Shown: piece after piece, positions 25,701-40,700 of the stretch
How the letters are laid out: the number at the start of each line of letters is the position of its first letter
How positions within the stretch are numbered: position 1 is the first letter of the stretch
Source: Tenebrio molitor
Taxonomy: Eukaryota; Arthropoda; Insecta; Coleoptera; Tenebrionidae
Direction of reading: 5' to 3'
Assembly (NCBI RefSeq): GCF_963966145.1
Contig: NC_091046.1
Span: 7,564,001 to 7,628,000, forward strand
Length of the DNA stretch: 64,000 nucleotides
Notes under the pieces: model-generated
Seen by the model: the letters and a program-made list of their open reading frames with translations, nothing else
What the model was told of the DNA's origin: nothing
The model's database searches: none
Translations under genes and position numbers: made by a program

Positions 25701-28700
25701 ACATATGAAAAAAAAAAAGAAAAATAAGCTGAACACGGTACATCTTCCATAAAAGTCCGACCCGAGTGCGACTGTATTTCTGTGGGACGCACTGAACCAA
25801 GGCACTGCAACGGTATTTAGGAAAATTGGGCACTTCTGCTGAGTTCTACAGCAAACGTAAATAATAAAATCGGGGTCGAACCGAATAAAAAATGTACAGT
25901 AAAGTGTTGTGGAGCGCTTGTGAGCTGTCGTCAAGAATATAAATGAAAAATTCAAACTGCACAGAAAAACCTGCGAGTGTTTAAACGCAATTTGTAAAGT
26001 ATCTCTCTTTGAGACGGTCCAAATTGCGTTAGTTCCGCAAGTGGCGGTCTTGGGGCCCAACATTTACCGAAAACACGTCCGAGCGAGGAAAACTCGTGCC
26101 TTTCGCTCGTTTTCGCTTGGCCCTCTTCGTTACCGTTTCGGGTAGGGGGCCGCGTCGTGTCCGTTTCGAGCGGCTCCCGGTGTTAGAAATCGAACAAAGA
26201 CGCCGTCCGCCGTTCGTCGTGTCCATTCTTTGTCCGCGTTCGAACGTCCGTCGTGGCCGAATCGTTAATTTGGCCTTTTTCGCCTTGACGCGCACGGCCG
26301 TCCACGATTCAAATTCCCCTCCAGCGTCGCTCGACGAAAAAGTGTTGCACGAGCTGGGGCCGTGCGCAGGCTCGCATTAGTCAGCCCTTGCACCGTGGCG
26401 CCATCGTCAACTGTGAAAGTAACATGGCGACACCATCAGCTGCTCTCTTGGATCGTCTCGAAAAACAGGGCATTCCAAAGTCGAAAAGAAAACTGCAGAA
26501 GCACCTGAGGAGCGCCGGGTTGGCCTACATATCCCGCACGGGAAAATTAATACCCGCAAAGAAAGTGGCAGGTGAGTTGGAGCCGATTTATCTGTGTTTA
26601 CATTGTGACATCTGACAGCTTTAAACCACATCATTTAGTGCCCGTATTTTTAATACGTCATTCGGTTGATTCACCCGAACGGCACCGTTTTCGCGATGGA
26701 AAATGTCGCGTTTCCCGACGAGGGGGCGCGGGCCCCTACGCCGTTTCCACACCGTCACGCCGCCGCTTTTCCGCATTTGCATTTTGGAAATCGTCTCTCG
26801 CTCAAACTTGGGCACCTTTACGACCTTCCGTATCTAGGTCATTCGATTTATTGAAGGAAACATTGGCCTTGTCGTTAAGGCACGTGCCAGCATAACAGGT
26901 TCGATCAAATGTTGGTGTCACAATTTGTGGAAATTTTTATTGCGCGCACACTTTACGCTCTGTGTGTTTTTATCGTTTTTCCGCTGATTTTCCTCTGTCG
27001 ACCCCGCCGTCGATTTTTTAATTCGCGACGTGGTAACTTGTTGCTTTGTGCGAAACTTAATTCAACATGTGGCCAATACATCCTTTAACTCGCGCCCGAT
27101 CGTCATGGCAAAATGCGATCTCGAAGGCCTCCCGTGCAGGTGGGTCCGTTACCTAATCGCGAGGCTGTGCCGCGATTTTGGGAAGGCATCCGATTTGCGT
27201 CAACGTTTCTCAGAATCGCAATTATATCACAATCGATACGCCCCAAACACATCATAATTTTAAATATCGAACGGGTTTCGGACCGAAAACTTCACTTCTC
27301 AGAGACGCCTTACGATCTCAAGGTGATAGGGCTTGTTTTCTTTTACATCATCTGACCTTCGTTTTTTGATCGGAATGGTAACCGGGGGAATCCTAATTTC
27401 ACATCGCACGAAGCGACTCCGGCTGCAAACAACATAATCGTCATGCGTCACACAAAAATCCCGTTGATTAATTTTGGTTTATCCGCATCCTTTTTTGGCG
27501 GGAAAATCGAACCCTCACGTTGAGACCCCCTCGTTCCTTCCGACTGCCATCGCGAAACCCCAATTTTCGGACGGAAATTTATCGAACAGGCCTTCAACGC
27601 GGTGGCCTCAAAGTCTATAATATCATGGGTTTTTTTTTTCCGTTGGCATTGACGCATTTTTATCCGAAATAAATCAAATGTGACAAAAATGAAACCCAAA
27701 GGCTGGTCGTTTCCACTAATTAAACGAAAAAAATCTCTGTGGCTTCCCCGGTTCCACTCTTACCGCAAAATACAATTATCGCTCGTTCTGCAATGACCTA
27801 ATGAACGGGAGGGGCGCGTTGCTCGCCCGTTTTTCCAAATTAAATTTTATCGCGACTAAGCGTAGATTATTTATTCGATAAATTTTCGGTCGTAAACTTT
27901 TTATTGCGCCGATCATATACTAGTTTTTAATTTTATAACACGATTATAAAATCACAAATTTATTTTGTACGATTCAAATCAAAGTGTTTATATCCTTTTT
28001 TTCATTAAAACGGTATTGTGTCGAATTTTACTGTGCCGTAACAGAATTTAACGGCTATAAACACAAACAAAACCTGCTGTACCATTAAAAAAATTATTTT
28101 TGTCGATTTCCATAATGAACTGGCTTTTTTCAAACGATAAAAGGTGACGACGAAGAATTTGAAACTTCTGATTTTGTCGCGTTAACATCAACATTAAAGA
28201 AATAATTCCGGCCATTTGTGAGTCAATCGCAAATCACGTGATCCGTAATCGGACCTCGTATCTTGGGAAATCAACAAGCAATCATCAAAATGGCGTTGGA
28301 CTCGTGCTGATAAGGCTTTAAAGTTTAACCGAAAAGGGATCGTCGTTCAAAATGGCGCGTCAAAACCGAATTGATCGATTACGCAATCAAAATTACCCAA
28401 TTTTAATTTTCCGAAACCTACTACTGCAACCTGCGCCCGATATTATTAATTACTACTTACGAAAGAAAAATATTTGTCGGTCGCGTTCCTCTCGCGATAA
28501 TTGCATCATTTCCACGGATCCGTTTATTTGATCCTGATGAAGTTCGGAGGACTCGATCACGGGTCGAGATTAATCCGAAAAGTTATTAGCGCGAGTTTGG
28601 AGCGCTGATTATTTTTAATCGTCCCCGAGTTCAAATGTCGCCCGAACTGACGTTTTTTTGTTTTACAGAGGAGTTATGTCAATGTCCGCAAAAATGTGAT

Positions 28701-31700
28701 GAAAGAGTGCCTATAGAGGCGCGCGAGCGTCTTTTCACCTTCTTCTACGGTCTCGGCGAGGCCGACCTGCAGAATCAGTTTCTGCGACAAAATATGGACC
28801 TCAGAGCGCGCCTCAACATACCGGAAACGACGGGATCGGGAAGGCCACCTCGCAGGATAACATGTAAATATCTGGTGCCTCTATTACCGAGTTTAGATAC
28901 CGTCGAAGTGTGCCAGAAGGCGTTCGTCAGCGCCTTCGTCATCACCACCAAGAGGGTTAGGCTACAAAGAGAAAAGCTAATTTCCAGTCTAGGGTTGAAT
29001 AGTTACAGCAGTCACAATAGGAGTTCTAAACCGACGCCTTCTACAGAAAACCAAAAGAAGTCACCGTGTGTACCTTTATCGTTGAAGTTTCCTTCATCGT
29101 GTGAATTTATCGAACGTACGTCTAGTTCTGAACCAAAGACACCTGAGATGCCTCCCGTCGACAAGCCTTCGGTAAAAAGGCTTGTGGATAATCCGCTTAT
29201 ACCGCTTGGCCTGTTACTGCCCGACGGGGTGACCATTGCCCCGGTGACGGCCACCCCCGACCACGATAGAGACATTGCAATAGTTAACAACTTTTTCTCT
29301 AATCAACTGTGGAAGCCGGAGTATATAGGTACTTATTCATGAGGGTAACATCCCCACAATCTGCCCACCGTACTTAGTTTAATTACAAAATGATCAATTT
29401 TTACCTATTTGAGAAATACCTATACGTATTGTTATTTATATTTATACTGCATAGTTTATTATAAAACATATATTAATTGTTTTCAATAAAAACTGTTTTT
29501 TTAAGTTTTTATTTTTATACCTGCCACATCATGTACATAAATATTTATACGAAACATATTAAAACGTGAGACCAAAAAGCACCTGTACCTCAATCAAACC
29601 AAACTACATAATTATAAAGTTTGTAATTGTTGTATTTAGGCGTTCTGTTTTTCTGTTACTTATTGCACGACAAGGATGTTTGTAGTCGGCAGATATTTTA
29701 TATATTTTATAATTTTGCTGTTAAATAAAAAAAAATAACTTATACCAAATGTATTATTAATAATCCAAATTACTTTACTTATCGTTCGACAAGTCTGAGA
29801 CCTTCATGTTTGTGAAAACTGTATTGTTACCTTCACGATAAAACTGTTAAAAACGTAAAATAAATAATCTGACAGAGTTTATAATACATGTTGCGATTGT
29901 AGAAAGCATGTTTAAAAAAAAAACTGTTACGATGCAACAATAACGACATAAAGTAATACTTATGTATATTTTTGTAACACGAGTGTGACTGCCAAACAAT
30001 TACATTTAATTTTACGTTACATTGTAGATTTACACTGTACCTTTGTTTAAAGACGATGTATGTGATAGTAAATAGTGTAAGGACAATTTTATTACAACGC
30101 TTTCGCATTAATTTTTGTAATAAACTTAGATAAAGACTTCAGTAAATTAAATACCCTGATCCAAAGAATTATTCAAAAAAAGATTTACTCCAAAATAATA
30201 ACGTGCGATAAATTAAAAAAAAAAAAAATCGAGTTACCTGGATTGTGATGCTTTGATTGGTTCAAACCACCATTTTCGCCTACTCTAATTTTTTGTTTTA
30301 TTTGATCGCACGGTACTTATAAAAGTACAACTTGCTCAACATTATTTGTAGAATTAATTTGTAACACCGATAGAAACTTTTTGTAATCATTCTACACATT
30401 TTAAGAAAGTAATATTAGCTTAAAGTGTTAAACTCTATTAACATCCAGATTTTCCACAAAAAAAGTATTATTGTACACAATTCTTTTTGTTCAGACATTT
30501 CTTTTTTTAGAATCACTCTTTTTGAAATTCATGTTTCACGAAATTAGATGTATATTTTTTGATCTTACTAACTACACATCACAATTGGGGTAAACGTGGT
30601 CTTCATCCAAGGCGTTGCGATTATATCACGACGACGCCAGACGTCGGAGGAACGGCGAGGGGCCTTTAGACTTGTGCTGGGTTTACACAGTCTGGCAATT
30701 TGCGCGAATCGATCTGACCATCCCAAATTGTTCATATAATCGTGCGTAAACAGAAATTTGGGCTTTATGTAAACCAAAAAATTATACCTCTACTGAATTT
30801 GTTCTTGTTTGAAAAATAACTGCAGTCCGTGCAGATAACCGAATGAGTAAACGTTGTTCTGATCAAATCCATTCGTATTTGTACGGTTTTTGCATGTTTG
30901 ATGTGAATATTACGTGTCAAAATTCATTGAGCGTCAACGTTGCGAAAACGCAACATTTTATAAGCAATTTTTTACATATGGCGTTACCGATCCAGTAAAA
31001 ATGTTTATTGGTTGTTTATACAGATTTGAGTTGTTAATATTTATATCTTAATAAAAATATGTTCAACCAAACTGGGTGTGTAAACGGGTGTAAAAATGTC
31101 TACAAATTTTGCCCAGATTTACTGCACTAACATTTGCGCAAATTATCTGAGTGTGTAAACCCAGCATTAGGCCAGTTCCTTAAGCCCTGAACCAATGTGG
31201 TTGTATCAACGTCGCGCCTGTATTGACTTAAGCATATTGTCAAATTATCAGGACACAAAAGATTTTTTACTTAAATGAAAACCAACTTTGCAAGTTCGTT
31301 CGGTGGAATAAATTATAAGACCTCAGGCATTATGTGCAGAGAATCCTCTTACCAAGAGATTATTTTCAAGCTGCGACTAGAGACAAAGGTTATAAAGTTA
31401 CAAGTTCCTCGTATTTATTTTCTTATCTGCATTACATACATGTTTTCTAGTTATTTAATAACTTCGAATTATTAAACATGTCCATTTTCAACTTTACTGA
31501 TTTTTACAAGTATTCTGAATCAGGGTGATTACACTGTTTGAAAAATTCAGAAACATTAGACCTAAGAATTAAAAATGTAAATGATTCAGTTGGCAACACG
31601 ATACTTCTCACTTACAAGATAATTACTGGTGTTTAATCAGATTAAAAACTTTCAAATAAACTGAAACTACGTAACAGGAAACTTTATTGTACTACCACTG

Positions 31701-34700
31701 ACTTTTGCGTACGTACAACACAAATAAAATGTCGTCTCGCCTTTTACGATATGAAGAGAAACAGGAATATTGATTTTCACGAGTATTAATTACTGTATTT
31801 TCGCAAAGTTCGCACTCAAAGCAGTAATCAGATAAAAGCTTCTTTCGGCGTGCTGGAAGTTCAACGAAGTTGCAAAGTTATATTATTGGCAGGTTAATTA
31901 TTTTGAACCGAGGAAAAAAATCCTTGTATAAACATACCGGGCGCATAACGAATAGATTACATTTGAAAAACAAGCAAGTTCGCACATTGCTAGAATGTTC
32001 AAATAACTAAAAAAGCTTACTAGGAAAACGGCGGAAAAAGAAGCTGAAGGACATGCATAATTGTGGCAAATTAACGACAAACTCGAAAGAAAGTCTGCGT
32101 TTGAAAAATTACTGTGGGGGATAAACTGATTAAATTTAATTGAACCACCTACAGCTCCGCTGAATAATTACAGTCATTAATTTGCAGATTAAAGATTTTC
32201 TGTCTTTCTGTTTCGGTAGCAAGTTTGCGACGAAAGCTTCTGACTTGTCCCGTCAGCCGCTAAATTTCGACTCGAATAAAGCATCTGCACCGAACTAGAG
32301 AGCAATTTTTCTTCTTTGAAGTCAGGATTAATAAATTCACTCAATGTTACGCAACATTTCAAAAGCTGAGATTCCCCCAATTGCAGAACCCTCTTCGCCC
32401 TGAGATATATACTAACAAGATAATCTCCACAGAATTTTTCATCTCAACAATATGTACTTAAACCAACTTCGACTACTTAAACCGACTTCGTTAAAAGGAA
32501 TGGGTAATAATTAAAATTTACGTTTGCCAAATTTACACTTAAAAATTAATTCTTTTAGTCTGTTGGTTGTGAAAAAAAGTTTATGACTCCTGGAAATATG
32601 TATATGTATTCAATAATATGGTGACAGAGCACTCGCTTCACATGGCACAATATTTATAACAATTTTATTATGTTAGTATAAGTTAGCCTGTTTTATTACT
32701 TATCAATGATAAAATTATACAGTTACATGCTTTTCAACGCCATCTCTAGCCTTGCATACGTATGTACGAGTCTAATTCTCATTTAGCACACCCACACATC
32801 ATCGCCACGTTAGTATTTCTTTCAAGACAATGAACAGCAATAATTACTAATGCCCTCGTTAAGTCAACGTGGGACTGTTAATCTTTTACAAGAGAATTAC
32901 CTTTTCTTCTCGCCCTAAATACGTGTAGGAGTACTTACAACAAAAAGTCGCTACTTTATCAGCCCTACAAGAAATGTTAAAAGTGTTAAAACCAGTGGCA
33001 GCATTTAATAAATGATAAACTTGTTAAAGTATGTAGGTAATAATAAACGAGTAAGTTTAGATTTAACCATTATAAATTTACAATACGCAACCGAAATTAC
33101 ATTACATTCGACCATTTCCAGATAACCTAACTAAATAAACAAAGTTGTTAGAAACAACTAGAGAGGTGGAACAAATCCGTTTAATCCATTTATACCTTTT
33201 GTTTTCGGTAGGTTGGTAGGCGTACACTCAGAATTACTTAGTGTTGTGCTTTTTCTCTGTTCCATTTACATGAAATAATTTATTCCAAGTTGAACATTAG
33301 TTTAGTTACAAGACCTAAGTTTATAATCATCTACTGGACCTAATCACCATACATCGTATAGAATATTTGCGATAAAATCCGTTTTTAATTAAAAAAAAAG
33401 GTGTAATCTTAAATTTCCGATGTACGAAATGGCCAAATAATCTATATACAGGGTGTTTTCGAAGTTGAGGAGTTCCTTTTAACATGTGATGGTATACGTT
33501 GTTCTAAAGAGTTTTAGCCAAAATCACCTTTGTAAAATGTGTACGGCAATGAAGTAAATTTTTTTTAAATTTTTGAAACCGGTCGCGCTGATTTGTTAGA
33601 AATTAGAATTAACAAAACGAATCAAATGAGCATGGACGTTAATCAAAAATACTGTCAGAGTTGTCATTTAATTAGTCGGAATGGCTTATCATTACGAAAA
33701 TAACGAGCTCACAGATATGTTGCTAATGTATGGGCAATGTTATCAGAATGCAACATATCTGCGGCGTCCAGAGTACGCAGAGCTATTTCCAGAAAGACAC
33801 CATCCTGGGCCACGTCAGTTATTAATCTAGTACAGTGGAGAAATAGACAGGACCGGACTCAAAATTTTATAAAACAATAAAAATATACATTCAATTATCT
33901 CCGTTAATACAAACATTTTACTAAGAAGATTCAGGCTAAAATTCTTAAAAATAATGTATAGTACCTCGTGTTACAAGGAACGCCTCAACTTCGAAAACAC
34001 CCTGTATATAAAACTGAAGGTCTGTTTGTATATTTTGTATGCAAATCTACAGTTTTACTCCGATCTTGATGAAATTTTGTACACTTGATCTTCAAAACAA
34101 GAAGAAATTTACTGTCTACTTTAATTTTACAAAAACCAACCCCTACAACTATTTTAAACCTTGTTAAGAAAAAAAGAAGGTTTTTTCGAGTTGGAAATAC
34201 CCTCACCTTCGCCGCTTCACCCCTATTTCATCCTCTGAGTATATCGTCACCTTCGCCGCTTGACACTCACAAAAAGCAACCCCTATTATCATTTTTAAGC
34301 CTGTTAAGCACAAAAAAAGTTTTTTCGAGTTGGAAATGACGTTTGCATGATATGTTCAGGTGTCATAGTTACATTTGGTTGTTTATAAAAGTAGCAATTT
34401 CGCAAAATGTGTTTGAATAATTGTGTTTTACCGGAAGATGTCTTAAATGAAGCAGAACAAGCTTCAAATAGCTTAATACCGGAAAAATCAAAAGGCAGGT
34501 ATCTGAAATCTAACGAGACAATCAAACAATAGGAAGATCTAAATAAGGTTACAATTGAAAATAAAAGTGTTATGTTGGCGTATTTTCATGAATTGGTAAG
34601 TGATCATAGTGTTAGTTTCTTATCGTATTGATCTTTTTGTTTATATAGTCAAAGAAAAAAGTAGTCTACAGTAAAGTTTTAATTATTCTTCGTAAAAAGA

Positions 34701-37700
34701 CAAACTTCATATTGAAATTGCTGCGTTTATCACAATACATGAAAGTAGAAACATAATTTTAAAACATTCTGAAATGTGCGGGCAAAGCCGCGGGTAAAAG
34801 CTAGTTTTTTATAAAATAAAATAAATGTGAAATTTGCCTTTGATAGCGTTTTATTACCAAAGTAATAAAGCAATCCGGATTTTTTCTTACAATCTCACCT
34901 ACAGGACAATGTCGATTCTGATTATACAAAAGTTGGCATTTAAATTAGAATAATAACCGAATAAATCGACATTTAACATCTACGAATAAAGTAGTAGCTT
35001 TTTATGGTGGTATTTTAAAATGCCGCATTTTTATTTATGGTGGTATTTTAAAATGCCGGAAATCATCAAACGGTGGTCAAGTTTCATTTACAAGGGTCTC
35101 CAATAAGTCGTCGGCACCTTACAAATCCAGGACCGTACCGCCAGTTATGATTTACAGTTTGTTGTTTGCGGTAAGCGACCATTGTCAGTCAAGAATAATG
35201 ATCCATCGAGGGTCGTCGTAATAAATTACTCACATTTTGGCACCAAAAATTATTAAATGTCAATTAATTTGAAATCAATGACTCCTTCATAATTTTTAAT
35301 ATCAGAAAAGAGTTCTCTGTAGTATTTTCTTTCAATACAGGGAGTCAATAAAAAAAATAAGTAATTTTATGTTTTTAATTTTTTAGCGTCCTGGTGCCGT
35401 TTGGAGCGTCTGTTTGAAAAAATAAAAAATTCATATTGTAATACTTTCAGTGCAGATTATTAACCCCAAAATTCAAATTTCTAAGATGATTAGAAATATG
35501 GTTTATTTAGAATATTCTATACGATGGACCACCCTGTATACGTGCAGTTATAAACCAATAATAAATGTTCATTTTTTGCTAACAATCACTTTGTTGCCGC
35601 TGCAAATTATGTCCTGACGTTTTCGCTTACAACAGCCACATTCAACATATGTAGTATTAATTAATCGGTCTGCTTAAAAATTACTTCAAAATTTTAGTCG
35701 CATAAATCAAATCAAATTAAGTTAAGAATACATTTACTAATGTTACCGCTCGTAAATGACAGCAATTAATATTGGACCATTTGGGATTCGCATTTAATTA
35801 TTAACAAGATTCAAGACACAGTCGTTTACATTACGCCGATTAATGTTGCTCCAGTTGCAATGTTAATGATCTGTAATCTGAAGAGAATTATTAAACACTC
35901 CAATTTAGAAGCAAACACTTGCTGTCACTTACACATACATAATTTAAAATGTGATATATCTTGATACGTCTGAATGTCAGAAGGAAAAAAGATAGATAGA
36001 AAAATAGAGTAAACCCCAAAAATCCCAGTTAAGTTGAAAAGATGTGTGAAAATGTGAAATATAAACAATACGTCGCATCGTTTCGGACTTTAGTAGGTTT
36101 TCATCGGGAGAAATAAAAACACGAAACACGATTTCTTCTCGAGGGGTGATTTTTTTAAGTTGAATATGTACTTGAAAACGACACCAACATACCTATTGTA
36201 CATATTTTTAAAGATCCATGTGACAAATTAGTAAAATTGTAGGTACCCATTAAACTAATTAATTAACCCTAATAGAGTTCAGTACAGGTCAGCATTAATA
36301 ATACGTAATACAACACGGTGTAATGGACACGGTAATAATCGTATTTAATAGGTATTGATCAAAGTTCGCTATAAATGTTAAAATGGAAGATAAATAACAA
36401 TTATTGTCGTTGTTTGGATATTCATTAATCATTAGCTTCATTAATTACGATTCTGTTTGAATTTTTTTCAAAAAACATAATTCTGTTAAATTCGGTTATA
36501 TCAAAGTTTTGACATATGCGTTTATTTTTCTGGAACACCGCTAACCCACTGTTTATTATCTAAACGATTTATTGCTGTTTTTTCCTTTGTCTTTGAAAAA
36601 TGCGAACTACAATAAATAACGTCTGAGGGAGGCATTTCTAAATTCTATCGGAAAATGGGGAGAAAAACAGAATTCCGTCCAGCAACAGCTGGACACGTTA
36701 AAATTTTAGGTACGAATCCGCTTCGCTATTTGGAGAATATTTTACAACTTTTATAAGAGGAATAATTAAGAAAATTCAACTTGTTACAAAGCGTGATTAA
36801 CAAAACAGGAGATAAGGGGCGGCCATGGAAAACAAAATTTCTGAAACCGTGCGACGTAACTTAATAAACTGTCACTTGTCAATTTTGACAGTTACGTGAA
36901 ATTTATTTAAACAATGATTTTCACTCGAAAACATAAAATATTTATGACAGAACCAATTTTTCAAGACTGGGTTTACCATACACAACTTTATTTGTTGGAG
37001 TTTCGGCAAAACCTCTCTTCATTGTGGTTCATGGTTAACCTAGACTCGCGTTTTCAGAAGTTTTGATTTTCATAACCGCCCCTTATTTCTCTTTTTGCTG
37101 ATCATATTACATCACAGTGAACACATTTGGGTAATTTCTTTGTTCATTAACAGACATTCATTTGCAACCTTTGCAACCGTAACCAATTTTTAAATCAATT
37201 TCTTAATTTAATAATAGCAACAAAAACTATATCTGGTATCAATCTGTTTAAAGGATATTTCGGTAGCAAAAAATGTAATACAAGCAGACTCCGGGTATTA
37301 TCCGCACACATATTAACAAAGGATCAACGTTAACCACTTTTAATTAAAAAGATATTCGGGTATTTTTGTAGATTAACAAATTTTGCAAAGACAAAAGTAA
37401 TTTTATGGATGCATTCTCTGAAGGTTTAACGAAGTAAAATATATACATATTTTAAAGTTCCAATGTTAACAATTGTATTAAATTTTTTTATTTGTTTTAT
37501 TTTACGTTCATTACAGCAAAATAGTGATGAATAATAATAAATGGCTACTTCAGTGGTGACAATGAAATTAACACAGCTACATCTGTTCGTCATTCTCTTC
37601 TTCCCATTACGATTTTTAAAGTCTTCCAAAAAAAGTTACATTCCCTTGCATCGTTATTTGCAGCCAAGTTTTTCTTTGCAAAATTTACGAAAAATTCTGG

Positions 37701-40700
37701 TTCTGTGTGGACCCACGTGCCCCTTTAAATTTTTATTCATCTAAAATATCAATAATTGAATGCGCAAGTCTGGCCCAGAAGAGGAATGCGTTCAACACTT
37801 TTCATTATTCTTGTTTATTTCACATTTGGGACAATGTCCGGGAAAAATCGCCAACGCCAACATTACGTGCCGACCGTTCCGGTCTACACCGTGGGGTTGA
37901 TGGTCAGTGTCATGCAGTAAAAATGCACTTACCACCGACAATGTCAACATCATCGCAGTGGTCGAGGGGGATGCGTACACGACCTTGGCCACGATAGACC
38001 ACAAACGTGCTTTCAGCAACACCGACTGTGCCCGAATGCAGGTCGCTAGGCGACGTGCGCTCCGTCAGAATCCTTTAGTGACGTCATCAGGATAACACTT
38101 TAAAGGGGTGTGGTGTAACAACTATAGATCTTCATTGTTTAGGACGGCCGAAAAGGACAAATAATGCATTGCCATTAATACGGCGACAGCAAAAAGGACT
38201 GATCGATCACTCCTTCGGTTTCGCTCCGATTTTTGCCACCCTCATCGGGTCCTAATGTATCACACTCCCATTACTTATTCGTGACTTCGATGATTTTCTG
38301 GTTTCATACGGGAAGTGTTACTCCCAACACCATTTCTGAAGAAACTTAAGAAGTCTTGGGAAATATAAAATGTCCTCTATTCCACTGAAGTAACGGACAA
38401 TGGAATACAAAAGAAAAATTCATGTTCACCACAAAATTCTATTAAAGATACATCAAAAACTCCAATGTTGGGATGAAAAGCGCTTCGCTGTTTTTATAAA
38501 ACAATGATTTCATACCAACAGAAAAAATTCAATTACTTTATTTTTCCCGCACTGTATTATCAAAGTTGGAATAATTAAAAGAGAGCTTTCACGTGATTTC
38601 TGCTTCGTTATGTAAATAAATCCGAACATACAAATGACATAAAAGCGTGCGTGAAATACTTTCATGTAGTTAATAGTGTACATGAACGTTAAAAATATTT
38701 ATGTCGCGTCCTACCTAAAAAAAATTTGGTCTCCACCCAAAATGTAGATTACACAATGAAAAAAAATCTAATTAAATAGCGTAAGGTGACGAGTTAAAAT
38801 TGTCGATCATGTAATTCTTTAGAGTAATGTTTCAGCATTTAGCACATACAAGTCTCGATTCATTTGAGGAGATAAACGTACTGGACAATCAAAAAGAGTT
38901 TAATTTAGTTCATCACGTTTGAAATTAATTTGGAAAAGTCCAGATTAGATAGTGGGATTGTTTAATAGAAAATATGTAGTCTGTCTCGATTCTAAATTTC
39001 CACCAACACTGCATTCTACAATGGCCGGCAATAAAAATTAGCCATCACTTTTGTGTTACGTCAAAATCCAAATGTGTAATTAATGCTTTTATGCTATTAC
39101 AAAAATGGCCCTTTGATGGTAAACGTCAAATTCGCCTGTCAACTCTGTCAAAGTTGACAACCGGAAATGCGTTTACATTACAGTGGTACCAAAATCATTC
39201 AAATTTTCATTGCTACCAACAGATTCAGTCATTCTTGATCACGTTGTATTTATATTTTGCCAACATAATTCAACAGGTGGTGGAAATTTAGAATTGAGAC
39301 AGACTATGATTAATATTAAAATAAAACTAAGAATAGTACAGGGTGTCTCAAAATTCGCGAATTACAAATTCAGAGCGTTGTAGGGGATCACTTCAGTAGT
39401 CCAAATATGGAAATTAAAAAAAAAATTGGGACTCTCCCCACAAAGATACATTGGTCTGAAGGTGCACTCTTTGAAGTGCGTTTTCTTCAAATACAAGCTG
39501 AAAAGTTCAGTGTTTATTGTTATTTATGGTGTAGATGATTGTGGAAAATAATAACGTAAAACAATTTTTGTAAAAATAGCTTTACTTTGGAGTAAAAAAA
39601 TCTTAAATTTTTGTAATTTTTCTTAAAAATGGAACAGCAACGTAGCTAGAATAGTATTTGGTGACTGTGGATATGAAGGCTGCTATGTATTGAACAAAAT
39701 TAAAGTGCTTATATCTTCTTCAGGGAGAGCGAATTTTTTTTTCTAAGTATTTTTCGAGCTCCACTGAGTTCTTCCCTACCACGCTCTGAATTCGGAATTC
39801 GCGAATTTTGAGACACCTGTATAATAAAAATAAATAAAAAATAGTAACATAAAAATTAAAGCATCCACCTATCTCAACTGTTCCGATTGTCCGACTTTAT
39901 TTTGAATTCAAACATGCGTGGATTGCAACGAAAATTTAAATTTCAAAGGGCCGGTTGCACCAACGCCAGTTAAAGTTAACTGTAGGTTAAAATGCTTCGT
40001 TACTTTATTTACCTTTTATTATAACAAAGTTTTTGTATATTTTAATCTGCAGTTAAATTTAACTCACGTTGGTGTAACCGGCCCTTAGATATCAATTGCA
40101 TCTATGGAATTAAATAGATGATGAAAAACTTATCGTTTTATAACTAGGACACTGAAAATACATTTAACAAAAGAAAATTTTCATTCATTACGATATTAAA
40201 AATTCTCACACAAAAACAATGAATCGACAGGCTCCATTCTTTTTTAGACAACGAAGCGTATTTTGTCAGAACTGTTTACAACTTGTAAAATACATTTAAG
40301 AGAGTTTCAACTAGCAACGAAACGAACGTAAAAAAAAGAACAGTTTTTGCTGTTGCCAAAAAAATAAACCGCTGTTCGAAAAATATGAAAGATGATGATT
40401 GAGTCGTCTAAAGAATTGTGTGGAGTATCTTGGGCTGCTACGGTAACATGTTGTACATTGGGAACACCTCTTGTGGCTGGGCGCCCCATGATTGTGCAGA
40501 TGCTCGAAAGTAATAATGCGTCCAATGATATAATACACCAAAACTCTAAAAAAATATGAGAAAGTCATCTCCAAACTGTGTTTCTTTTTTCGCAAAGTCT
40601 ACATCCATTGCAGCTGTTGCTTTGGGGTTTTGGGAATCGATACACAATTGATGCAGAGTGTTTCCCAAAGATGTTTGAAATTGTACTTTATACTGTTCTA

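Larger units (their letters stand above)
12192..26000 (-). other. Pka-R1 intron 1, part upstream of (left of) the nested gene
   Basis: About 14 kb with no exon I can support. Short open frames are scattered through it, the longest AT-rich one (21642-21989) having composition expected by chance. It holds foldback elements (15627-15853, 16388-16499, 20326-20440), a three-unit tandem repeat (16848-16943), two MITE family A copies and a CpG-richer patch at 22590-23340. Confidence 0.5.

Noticed and set aside
35336..35545. CAGGGAGT (35336) and ACCCTGTA (35530) as ends of one MITE
   Set aside because: Only about seven bases match between the ends, too little to define an element.
37792..38022. Alternative coding first exon of Pka-R1 starting near 38022
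   Set aside because: The putative first codon is GTG, not ATG, and no ATG precedes the donor in frame. Only an untranslated exon remains possible.
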